Assembly (NCBI RefSeq): GCF_000478605.2
Contig: NZ_ASHX02000001.1
Coordinates: forward strand, 6,277,001 to 6,341,000
Length of the DNA stretch: 64,000 bases
Origin: Streptomyces thermolilacinus SPC6
GTDB taxonomy: Bacteria; Actinomycetota; Actinomycetes; Streptomycetales; Streptomycetaceae
Direction: 5' to 3'
The position numbers were made by a program, and so were the translations under genes. The notes beneath the pieces are model-generated. The model did not search any database. It saw only the letters and a program-made list of their open reading frames with translations, and was not told the origin of the DNA. Shown here piece after piece: positions 51,143-57,561 of the stretch (the first letter of the stretch is position 1; the number at the start of each line of letters is the position of its first letter).

Positions 51143-51901
51143 TCACACGCCCGCGATGCTCTGGATCCAGGAGCGGTACGCGGTGACGTTCGTGTACGCC
51201 GTGGTGGTCTGGCGGTCGCTGGTCGAGGCGACACCGACCTGGACGCCGTTGGCCATCATCGGGCCGCCCGAGTCGCCGCCGGCGGTGATGCCGGTGCCAC
51301 GGCGGGCGCAGATCGCGGAGCCGTTGTAGGCGTCACGGCAGCCGCCGCTCACGATGACGTCGGCGACCTTCAGGTACCGCGACTGGCAGTTGGCCTCGGA
51401 GCCGCACTGGGAGGTCGCGCCCCAGCCGTACACCTGCACGGTCTGGCCCACCGACACCGAGCCGGGCTGGCCGAGGCGCGCGTACGTCGCCGACACGGAG
51501 CGGTCGAGCCGGACCAGGGAGAGGTCCGACGAGGCGTGGTTGTAGGTCCCCGCGCCGTTGGCCACGGTCCCGCCGCTGCTCTGGTCGAGGCTGCCGATCC
51601 GGAAGGACAGGCCGCCGCCGGTCACACAGTGCTTGGCGGTCAGGATCCAGGTCGGGGCGATGATCGTGGCGGTGCAGGTCTGCCGGCCGTTGGAGAACAG
51701 CCGGGCCGCCCAGGGGGCGTTGGAGGCGTAGCCGCCGCCGATGATGGGCTGGACGGCGGTGGGCGTGGCCCCGTCGGTGGCCGCCGCCGTCTGAGTCGCC
51801 GTCACCGGAGTGGGCGCCGTCTGCGCCATCGCGGTGGGGGCGAGCCCTAAGACGGCCATCGCCGTCGCGGCGAGCGCGGGGAGCAGTCTGCCTATTCGCA
51901 C
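51143..51901 (-). CDS. Secreted trypsin-like serine protease with a TTA codon
   Basis: A 252-residue secreted proprotease. Signal peptide RIGRLLPALAATAMAVLGLA, short propeptide, then the activation-type N-terminus PIIGGGYASNAPW. The triad is His in WILTAKHCVTG, Asp in NHASSDLSLVRLD and Ser in TAGGDSGGPMMANG. CGSEANC and GGCRDAYNGSAICARRG give disulfide cysteines. Codon 18 (51848-51850), inside the signal peptide, is TTA, read only by the bldA tRNA in Streptomyces, so expression should be tied to development. GTG 51901 follows AGGGAG. A 16-bp palindrome overlaps the likely promoter. Confidence 0.88.
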   Translation of the reverse strand: MRIGRLLPALAATAMAVLGLAPTAMAQTAPTPVTATQTAAATDGATPTAVQPIIGGGYASNAPWAARLFSNGRQTCTATIIAPTWILTAKHCVTGGGLSFRIGSLDQSSGGTVANGAGTYNHASSDLSLVRLDRSVSATYARLGQPGSVSVGQTVQVYGWGATSQCGSEANCQSRYLKVADVIVSGGCRDAYNGSAICARRGTGITAGGDSGGPMMANGVQVGVASTSDRQTTTAYTNVTAYRSWIQSIAGV

Positions 51902-51949
51902 GGTGGTCTCCCTTGTGTGGGGGTGGAAGCGTCCTTCATGAGGACGTCA

Positions 51950-51965
51950 CTGCATAGATATGCAG
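51950..51965. promoter_or_regulatory. Palindrome CTGCATA-GA-TATGCAG upstream of the protease gene
   Basis: Perfect 7-bp arms with a 2-bp centre, 49 bp upstream of the GTG. On the leftward strand it contains TATCTATGC, a plausible -10 region, so a bound regulator would block the promoter. The regulator is unknown. Confidence 0.5.
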
Positions 51966-52134
51966 CGGCGGGGGCGCGCGACGGCTGGGTGAGCTGTCGC
52001 GTGCATGCCATGTGCGGCTGGGGCGAATCTGGCAGACGCGCCGACGCTCCCGCAAGAGGCTGGCGTGGGAGTGTGTGACTGATCGCGCGGCGATGCGCGT
52101 AGATATGTGCTTTGCTACATAAGAAACAAAGGAA

Positions 52135-52146
52135 AGGTCTGGACCA
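52135..52146 (-). promoter_or_regulatory. Chitinase-promoter-type 12-mer TGGTCCAGACCT
   Basis: The minus strand reads TGGTCCAGACCT, which to my knowledge is the 12-bp direct-repeat element of Streptomyces chitinase promoters and is close to the DasR site. Only one copy is present and no chitinase gene follows; the first gene in that direction is the secreted protease 234 bp away. Confidence 0.4.
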
Positions 52147-52301
52147 TTATGCGGCAATAGGCGGCGCCGGACCATGCCCGCGGCATGGAAGGGGGAGGTC
52201 CGCCCGCCGAACTGGACCCCGGCGCCCGCATGTTCACGGCCCCGGCGGCCCGAGCGGCTGACCGGCTTGAGCGCACCTCCCCTCCCGAGGGGCGTCAGCT
52301 C

Positions 52302-52898
52302 TCAGTTGACGGCGTCGCCCGGCGCCACCCGGTGCGCCTCCAGCTCCGGCGCCGCCAGCAGGTCGGCGACCAGTGCCTCCGTACCGCCGATGTAGGTGCT
52401 CACCAGGTCCACGTCACCCCCGACGCACCAGGCGCGGTCCTCCGGCCACCACAGATCGGGCGGCTCCGCGAACTCGTCCAGCTCCACCGGCGACACCGCG
52501 TCGTCCAGCGCCCCGGCGAGCAGCACTTCCTCGCGGCCCGGCGTCGCGAAGGACGGCACGGCGTCGAAGTCCCACCGCCCGTACCCGTTCCACAGGCCGT
52601 ACCCGCACCGCTCGGGCGTCCGGGTGTGCCGGGCGAGCACCGGGATCAGGGCCCGCGCCACATCGGGCGGGGTCGGCCCTTCCGCCGGGTGCTCGTCCCA
52701 GACGCCGGGAAGGCCGTACGCGGAGGCGTTCTGGTAGAAGCGGTTTATCCCGACGAGCTGGTGCCAGTACGTCACGGGGCGCACGGGCCGCCCGTACGCG
52801 GCGCCCACCGTCGCCCACCGCGCGGGCCGCCCGTCCAGCGATGCGGGGTGGAGGACACGGGCGTACGCGGCGAACCCGGCCGCCGCGACGCCGGCCAC
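52302..52898 (-). CDS. Conserved Streptomyces hypothetical protein
   Basis: About 198 residues from GTG 52898. Segments FAAYARVLHPASLDGRPARW, YWHQLVGINRFYQNASAYGL, PERCGYGLWNGYGRW, DLWWPEDRAWCVGGDVDLVS and YIGGTEALVADLLAAPELEA match a conserved actinobacterial protein of unknown function that I recognise only as hypothetical. The start is uncertain: no ribosome site precedes this GTG, and the reading frame stays open upstream into the next gene. It follows the SUMF1-like gene in the same direction. Confidence 0.6.
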   Translation of the reverse strand: MAGVAAAGFAAYARVLHPASLDGRPARWATVGAAYGRPVRPVTYWHQLVGINRFYQNASAYGLPGVWDEHPAEGPTPPDVARALIPVLARHTRTPERCGYGLWNGYGRWDFDAVPSFATPGREEVLLAGALDDAVSPVELDEFAEPPDLWWPEDRAWCVGGDVDLVSTYIGGTEALVADLLAAPELEAHRVAPGDAVN

Positions 52899-52969
52899 CG
52901 TCCCGAACGCGCCCGCCCCCGGCGGGCGGTGCCCAACACCTTTGTGCGGTACGTCTGTTGGGAGAACTC

Positions 52970-53767
52970 TCAGAGGGCCAGGACGGGGCGGACGGAGAAG
53001 TCCTCGAACACGTCCTCGCCCTCCTCGCCGTACACGAACTCGGCCATGTGCGGGTTCCGGTTCGCCGTGGCGAGCGGCAGCCAGCCCAGGAGGAACCCGT
53101 AGCCCCCGCACACCGACTCGCCGCCGTCCCCGCCGAGGACCGCCGCCGGGTCGCTCGACAGCTCGGCCCGGTACGTGTCGTAGGCGATGCGCAGGCCGAG
53201 GGCGTTCGGCTGGTGCTGCGGTCCTTCGGCGGCGTCGTACGGCACCTGGTCCAGCGGGCAGTCGTCGCCCCACCGGAACAGGGTGCGCGCGCCCGCCCCG
53301 CACGCGTGCTCCCACTCGTCGGGGCTCGGCATCCGCAGGCCGCGGGCGGCGAGGACGGCCGGCATGTCGGCGGGGACCTCGGCCAGCGGCTCGTCCTCCA
53401 CCGCCATCAGCACCGTGTCCAGCCGCACGGTCCGGGGCGGCGAGAGCAGCGTGCGCAGGTGCGAGCGCAGATCTGCTTCGGCGCCGTAGCCCTCGGCGAG
53501 GCTCCGCGCGTAGTCGGCGGCCTGCTCGGGCGTCGGCTCCCACCGGCCGAGGTCGAAGCCGAGCCGGACCGTGCCGCCGGGTATCAGGGCGAACTCCCGC
53601 CCGCGCCAGGCGATCCGGGCACGGTGCAGCGCGGCTCCGAGGTGTTCGACGGTCTCCACGGCGGCCAGGCGCCCGCCCACCCGGTCCGCCGCCTCCTGGG
53701 CGGTGCGGCGTGCGGTGGACGGGCCGAAGGCGCGCCACTGGTCGAGGCTGAGGTCGGCGAGGTTCAC
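52970..53767 (-). CDS. SUMF1/formylglycine-generating-enzyme-like protein (divergent)
   Basis: A 265-residue protein. WRGREFALIPGGTVRLGFDL, RLDTVLMAVEDEPLAEVPAD and RMPSPDEWEHACGAGARTLF then RWGDDCPLDQVPYDA are the pattern of the FGE-sulfatase domain (LPTExEWExAxR..WGD). NALGLRIAYDTYRAELSSD and the terminal SVRPVLAL also fit. The copper-binding Cys pair of true FGE is not evident, so it is likely a non-catalytic or different-function SUMF family member. GTG 53767 (VNLADLSLDQW) is chosen; a TTG ten codons earlier is possible. It may be co-transcribed with the next hypothetical gene 71 bp downstream. Confidence 0.65.
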   Translation of the reverse strand: MNLADLSLDQWRAFGPSTARRTAQEAADRVGGRLAAVETVEHLGAALHRARIAWRGREFALIPGGTVRLGFDLGRWEPTPEQAADYARSLAEGYGAEADLRSHLRTLLSPPRTVRLDTVLMAVEDEPLAEVPADMPAVLAARGLRMPSPDEWEHACGAGARTLFRWGDDCPLDQVPYDAAEGPQHQPNALGLRIAYDTYRAELSSDPAAVLGGDGGESVCGGYGFLLGWLPLATANRNPHMAEFVYGEEGEDVFEDFSVRPVLAL

Positions 53768-53944
53768 GTACCGCAGTCTCGCACCCGGGTCCGACAACGC
53801 CCGCCCGCGGTCGCCCCGGCGGTACGGGCCGCCCCCGCCGCCGACGTGCCGCCCACAACCGGCCGGGCCCTCGCCGCCCGCCCGGCGTGCGGGCCCGACG
53901 CCTGCCCCGCACGCGGGCCCGCCCGGCTTGCAGCCCGGCGCGCG

Positions 53945-55021
53945 TCAGACCGACCGGTGGTACTGGTCCGGCACGTGCACCTCGCCGCCCAGCTCGCGTG
54001 CCGCGTGGCGCGCCCAGGAGGGGTTGCGCAGCAGCTCACGGCCGAGCAGCACCGCGTCCGCCTCACCGTTGGCGACGATCTTCTCCGCCTGCCCGGTCTC
54101 CGTGATCAGCCCCACGGCGGCGACCGGCAGCCCCGTCTCCGCCTTCACCCGCGTGGCGAACGGCACCTGGTAGCCGGGGCCGACCGGGATGCGGACGCGC
54201 GGCGCGTTACCGCCGGTGGACACGTCGAGCAGGTCCACGCCGTGCTCCTTCAGCAGCGCCGCGAACCGCACCGTGTCGTCGGCCGTCCAGCCGGAGTCCT
54301 CCAGCCAGTCGGTGGCCGAGATCCGGAAGAACATGGGCAGTTCCTCGGGCCACACCTCGCGCACCGCGTCCACCACCTCCAGGGCGAAGCGCACCCGGTT
54401 GTCGAAGGAGCCGCCGTACTCGTCGGTGCGGCGGTTGCTGTGCGGGGAGAGGAACTCGCCGATCAGGTAGCCGTGCGCGCCATGGACCTCGACGACCTCG
54501 AAGCCCGCGTCGAGAGCGCGCCGGGCCGCCGCCGCGAACTGCCCGACGACCTCGCGGATCTGCTCCCGCGACAGCTCATCCGGCACCGGGTGGCCCTCGT
54601 CGAACGGCACCGGGCTCGGGCCGACCGGCCGCCAGCCGCGCTCGTCGTCGATCGGGGCGCCGCCCTTCCAGGGGCGCTCGGTCGATCCCTTCCGGCCCGC
54701 GTGGGCGATCTGGATTCCCGGGACCGTGCCGTGGTCCTTGAGGAAACGGGTGATCCGGCGCAGCGCCTCCGCCTGCGTGTCGTTCCAGATGCCGAGGTCG
54801 TACGGGCTGATCCGGCCCTCGGGGGACACCGCCGTCGCCTCCAGCAGGATCAGGCCGGTGCCACCGGTGGCGCGGGCGGCGTAGTGCGCGAAGTGCCAGT
54901 CGTTCGCCACGCCCGCGTCCGGCCCGGACGCCTCGGCGCTGTACTGGCACATCGGCGCCATCCAGACGCGGTTCGGGATGGTCAGCGACCGTAGGGTGTA
55001 GTGCTCGAACAGTGCGCTCAC
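53945..55021 (-). CDS. Old Yellow Enzyme-type NADH:flavin oxidoreductase (YqjM-like)
   Basis: A 358-residue FMN ene-reductase. It begins VSALFEHYTLRSLTIPNRVW. MAPMCQYSA carries the FMN-tuning Cys of the YqjM class, and GIQIAHAGRKGSTERPWKGG supplies the substrate-binding His (HAGRK). EVVEVHGAHGYLIGEFLSPH, SNRRTDEYGGSFDNRVRFAL and VSTGGNAPRVRIPVGPGYQ are typical. It reduces activated C=C bonds. GTG 55021 is chosen, since GGAG lies six bases upstream. It diverges from an ArsR regulator, with both promoters sharing one -35 hexamer; that regulator probably controls it. Confidence 0.9.
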   Translation of the reverse strand: MSALFEHYTLRSLTIPNRVWMAPMCQYSAEASGPDAGVANDWHFAHYAARATGGTGLILLEATAVSPEGRISPYDLGIWNDTQAEALRRITRFLKDHGTVPGIQIAHAGRKGSTERPWKGGAPIDDERGWRPVGPSPVPFDEGHPVPDELSREQIREVVGQFAAAARRALDAGFEVVEVHGAHGYLIGEFLSPHSNRRTDEYGGSFDNRVRFALEVVDAVREVWPEELPMFFRISATDWLEDSGWTADDTVRFAALLKEHGVDLLDVSTGGNAPRVRIPVGPGYQVPFATRVKAETGLPVAAVGLITETGQAEKIVANGEADAVLLGRELLRNPSWARHAARELGGEVHVPDQYHRSV

Positions 55022-55060
55022 GGCGGACTCCATTCAGGGCGGGACCGGTGTTCGACTCGT

Positions 55061-55113
55061 ACGATAGTCGTCGTAGTACGGCGCCTGTCAAACTACGAGG
55101 GTCTTCGTACAAT
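55061..55113. promoter_or_regulatory. Back-to-back promoters sharing one -35 hexamer
   Basis: TGTCAA at 55086-55091 serves rightward as -35 to TACAAT (55108-55113, 16-bp spacer). Its complement TTGACA serves leftward as -35 to TATCGT (55061-55066, 19-bp spacer; GACTAT at 16 bp is an alternative). Polymerase cannot occupy both at once. Repeated CGTACG/GTAGTACG bases inside (about 55058-55080) may be the ArsR operator. Confidence 0.6.
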
Positions 55114-55141
55114 GGGGGGACCCGACGAGTCTGGAGCCCCC

Positions 55142-55507
55142 GTGACCCCCGTGCCCCGCGCGACCGCCGCGAGCAGCCCGCGCGAACTCGCGCACCCCTC
55201 ACGCGACGAGATCCGCCTCGAAGCCGTGCTCCACGCCCTCTCCGACCCGATGCGAATGCAGGTGGTACGCGAGCTGGCCGCCGCCGACGGGGAGGTCAGC
55301 TGCTCGTACGTGGAGCTCCCGGTCTCCAAGTCCACCACCACCCACCACTTCCGCGTCCTGCGCGAGGCAGGCGTGATCCGTCAGACCTACCGGGGCACGG
55401 CCAAGCTGAACGGTCTGCGCCGCGACGACTTGGAAGCGCTCTTCCCCGGCCTCCTGGACACGGTCCTCGCCGCCGCGGAGCAGCAGTGCGTCCGGTACGG
55501 GCACTGA
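55142..55507 (+). CDS. ArsR-family winged-helix regulator
   Basis: A 121-residue repressor. EAVLHALSDPMRMQVVRELA, then VSCSYVELPVSKSTTTHHFR and VLREAGVIRQTYRGTAKLNG, form the winged helix. No metal-binding ELCV(C)DL motif is present, so it probably senses something other than arsenic-type metals. GTG 55142 with GGAG upstream is chosen: the ATG at 55112 overlaps the -10 TACAAT and cannot be on the transcript. It most likely represses the divergent ene-reductase gene. Confidence 0.85.
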   Translation: MTPVPRATAASSPRELAHPSRDEIRLEAVLHALSDPMRMQVVRELAAADGEVSCSYVELPVSKSTTTHHFRVLREAGVIRQTYRGTAKLNGLRRDDLEALFPGLLDTVLAAAEQQCVRYGH

Positions 55508-55571
55508 ACGGCGGCCACTGAACGGCGCCTTGTGGACGACCTGTGGCCGACGGCCCCTCTACAGTCGGGCC

Positions 55572-56111
55572 ATGACACAGGACCCGCACCGCCTCACCGC
55601 CCCAGCCCCCGGCGACCCGGCCGCCCCCGCTGCTCTCGCGCTCGACGCGGGCGTCGAGGTGCCCGGGTTCCGCGACGGCGAGACGTGGACGGTGGGTGCC
55701 GTGATCCTCGACGGGCAGGGCAGGGCCTTCGCCCAGCGGCGCGGCCCGCACCGGAAGCTGTTCCCCGACTGCTGGGACATCGTCGGCGGGCACGTGGAGC
55801 CGGGTGAGTCGCTGCTGGAGGCCCTCGTCCGCGAGGTGGCGGAGGAGACCGGCTGGCGAGCCCGCCGCGTACGGCGCCTCCTCGGTGTCAGCACCTGGAC
55901 GGGCGGCGACGGCGTGACCCGGCAGGAAGCCGACTACCTGGTCGAGGTGGACGGCGATCTGACCGCCCCGGCACTGGAGTGGCCCGAGCACACCGCGTAC
56001 GCCTGGTTCGGCCCCGACGACCTGCCCCTCCTCAAGGAGAACCGGCAGCCGGGCGAGTACCTGATCCACGACCTGATCGCCCGCGCCCTGCACTCCGCCC
56101 CGCCCGTCTAG
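55572..56111 (+). CDS. NUDIX hydrolase
   Basis: A 179-residue hydrolase. The Nudix box GGHVEPGESLLEALVREVAE then ETGW has the full GX5EX7REUXEEXGU pattern. The entry strand FPDCWDIVGGHVE is typical of (d)NTP- or nucleotide-derivative-cleaving members. YLVEVDGDLTAPALEWPEHT and PLLKENRQPGEYLIHDLIAR follow. ATG 55572 is six bases after TACAGT, so the mRNA is probably leaderless. The substrate is unknown. A duplicated ACTGAACGGCG (55504-55527) spans the stop of the preceding gene. Confidence 0.85.
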   Translation: MTQDPHRLTAPAPGDPAAPAALALDAGVEVPGFRDGETWTVGAVILDGQGRAFAQRRGPHRKLFPDCWDIVGGHVEPGESLLEALVREVAEETGWRARRVRRLLGVSTWTGGDGVTRQEADYLVEVDGDLTAPALEWPEHTAYAWFGPDDLPLLKENRQPGEYLIHDLIARALHSAPPV

Positions 56112-56130
56112 GCCGCTTCCTGGCGATCAT

Positions 56131-56226
56131 CTGGAAGGTGTGGATCACGTCCCGGACCCGGTCCGCGCTCGTGAACGTCACCTCCGTGATCCTCGCCAAG
56201 GGCATGCCCTGCGCGGACGGCGGCAT
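56131..56226 (-). mobile_element. Remnant of an IS630-family transposase
   Basis: In the leftward frame SAQGMPLARITEVTFTSADR followed by VRDVIHTFQ matches the helix-turn-helix near the N-terminus of IS630-type transposases of Streptomyces. Only about 30 codons remain; sequence on both sides is unrelated and no terminal inverted repeats or TA duplication were identified. Confidence 0.6.
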
Positions 56227-56235
56227 GTGGCCGCT

Positions 56236-56502
56236 TCACCTCGCTCGGCGTTTCCTCAGCTCAGCCAGCCATCCCCGCACCTGTTCGTCGTCGTGCAGGT
56301 AGCCGCCGCTCTCGCCCGCGGGGACATCGATTCCATAGAGGCAGTTCAGCGCCCACCAGGAGAGGTCGTCCCAGGCGGTCCCGTCCTCAACCACCCACCT
56401 CGCCGCCCAGCGATCGGCCTCGTCACGGGACAACCGACCCGCGGCGAGTGCAGCGAAGCGATCCTCGATCTCATCGAGGGTGGGCTGGCCGCTGGCGTCC
56501 AT
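56236..56502 (-). CDS. Small hypothetical protein
   Basis: An 88-residue acidic protein starting MDASGQPTLDEIEDRFAALA. It contains GRLSRDEADRWAARWVVEDG, TAWDDLSWWALNCLYGIDVP and DDEQVRGWLAELRKRRAR. Tryptophan-rich helices suggest a small globular fold. Similar proteins occur in Streptomyces near contact-dependent toxin loci, but no function is known. It lies next to the IS630 remnant. Confidence 0.6.
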   Translation of the reverse strand: MDASGQPTLDEIEDRFAALAAGRLSRDEADRWAARWVVEDGTAWDDLSWWALNCLYGIDVPAGESGGYLHDDEQVRGWLAELRKRRAR

Positions 56503-56698
56503 GCCCTGACCGTACAGGGAGGGCAGACGTTGCCTGATGCGGCACTAGGTGCCCGGGGCCCAGGCTCGCGAGGGCCGGCGCGACTGGACGGGCGGCCCCG
56601 TCGCCTCCCGGGCTCCCCTTCCCCTCGGCGGCCGCCACTTCCACCGCACGGCGCCGCGTGGGCCCCCGGCGGTCAGGGCGGCGCACCACTTGCCGCGC

Positions 56699-56734
56699 CT
56701 ATCGAAACTCGATAGCTTTCCATCGTTGCTCGAT
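56699..56734. promoter_or_regulatory. Two helically phased operators of an XRE regulator
   Basis: ATCG-AAACT-CGAT (56701-56713, inside a 17-bp palindrome CTATCGA-AAC-TCGATAG) and ATCG-TTGCT-CGAT (56722-56734) are two copies of ATCG-N5-CGAT with centres 21 bp apart, two helical turns. They end just before the ribosome site of the DUF2975 gene. The downstream HTH protein is the obvious candidate to bind them. Confidence 0.6.
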
Positions 56735-56747
56735 TGAAGGAGACGTG

Positions 56748-57224
56748 ATGGGGAACCTGCCGGTGCTCGGGCTGCGGGCCGTGGTCGTGATGCTGCTCGC
56801 CGGGTCGGTGTTCGTGCAGGCGGTGATGGTGCCGCTGTTGGCCGCCGATCTGGAGGAAGTCGGCGGGGACCTCGCGCATCTGCGCGTCCCGGTCCTCGTG
56901 ATCCTGCTGCTGGGGATCGTGACGGCCCAGGTCGTCCTGGTCTGCGTGTGGCGGCTGATGACGATGGTGCGGCGCGGGACCGTGTTCTCCTACGACGCCT
57001 TCCGGTACGTGCACATCGTCATCGGCGCGATGGTGGCGGCGGCCCTCCTGGTGTTCACGCTGGGGACGCTCCTCGCGCCGGGCGAGGCCGTCGCGCCCGG
57101 TGTGGTCCTCCTGGTCGGCGGGGTCGGCGTGGCGATCCTCGGTGTCGCCCTCGTCGTGCTCGTCCTGCGGATGCTGCTCGCCCAGGCGACGCGGATGCGG
57201 GCCGAGCTGGAGGAGGTCATCTGA
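56748..57224 (+). CDS. DUF2975 membrane protein
   Basis: A 158-residue protein with four transmembrane helices: VLGLRAVVVMLLAGSVFVQA, RVPVLVILLLGIVTAQVVLV, IVIGAMVAAALLVFTLGTLL and ILGVALVVLVLRMLLAQATR. The cytoplasmic loop WRLMTMVRRGTVFSYDAFRY is the DUF2975 signature (RxGxxFxxxxxRxv). GAAGGAGACGTG precedes the ATG. The stop overlaps the start of the small HTH gene (TGATG), a pairing found widely in Gram-positives. It may be a membrane sensor or antagonist of the HTH protein. Confidence 0.85.
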   Translation: MGNLPVLGLRAVVVMLLAGSVFVQAVMVPLLAADLEEVGGDLAHLRVPVLVILLLGIVTAQVVLVCVWRLMTMVRRGTVFSYDAFRYVHIVIGAMVAAALLVFTLGTLLAPGEAVAPGVVLLVGGVGVAILGVALVVLVLRMLLAQATRMRAELEEVI

Positions 57225-57445
57225 TGCCGATCGCCGTAGACATCGACGTCATGCTGGCGAAGCGGAAGATGTCCGTCGGTGAGCTCGCCGAACGCGTCGG
57301 GATCACGCCCGCCAACCTCGCCGTCCTGAAGAACGGCCGTGCCAAGGCCGTCCGCTTCACGACGCTCGCCGCGCTCTGCGAGGTGCTGGAGTGCCAGCCG
57401 GGCGACCTGCTGCGCTGGGAAGCCGAGGACGCCGCCGAGGCGTGA
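57224..57445 (+). CDS. Small XRE/Cro-type helix-turn-helix protein
   Basis: A 73-residue DNA-binding protein (YozG-like). MPIAVDIDVMLAKRKMSVGE, LAERVGITPANLAVLKNGRA and KAVRFTTLAALCEVLECQPG then DLLRWE form a complete five-helix XRE domain and little else. Translationally coupled to DUF2975. It probably autoregulates the pair through the two operators upstream. A strong bidirectional terminator follows. Confidence 0.88.
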   Translation: MPIAVDIDVMLAKRKMSVGELAERVGITPANLAVLKNGRAKAVRFTTLAALCEVLECQPGDLLRWEAEDAAEA

Positions 57446-57495
57446 CCCCGGCCGGTCCGCGACCCCCGGGCCGAACCGGCTGGGCCGCCGCCGGG

Positions 57496-57536
57496 GCCCG
57501 CCGTCCCCGGCTCGGCCGCTGCCGGGGACGGCGGGC
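57496..57536. terminator. 16-bp perfect hairpin, bidirectional terminator
   Basis: GCCCGCCGTCCCCGGC (57496-57511) and GCCGGGGACGGCGGGC (57521-57536) pair perfectly around a 9-nt loop, between the convergent XRE gene and the exported hypothetical gene. Confidence 0.8.
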
Positions 57537-57561
57537 TGCCGCCCCGGCAGCGGACAAGGAC

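Larger units (their letters stand above)
51902..52301. other. 400-bp intergenic region with AT-rich patch
   Basis: This gap contains the protease promoter region with a palindrome (51950-51965), and an unusually AT-rich stretch at about 52095-52160 holding a chitinase-promoter-like 12-mer (52135-52146). Short ORFs inside (for example the 79-codon leftward one from 52175) have no ribosome site and odd codon use. Base composition differs sharply from the neighbours, so it may be a foreign or relic regulatory segment. Confidence 0.5.

Noticed and set aside
51936..52175. 79-codon leftward ORF in the gap upstream of the protease
   Set aside because: No ribosome site, poor codon bias and overlap with promoter elements; treated as non-coding.
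55112..55141. ATG at 55112 as start of the ArsR gene
   Set aside because: The ATG overlaps the -10 hexamer TACAAT and would lie upstream of the transcription start; GTG 55142 has a ribosome site.
56032..56226. 64-codon leftward ORF as a real gene
   Set aside because: Only about 30 codons match an IS630 transposase; the rest is antisense to the NUDIX gene.
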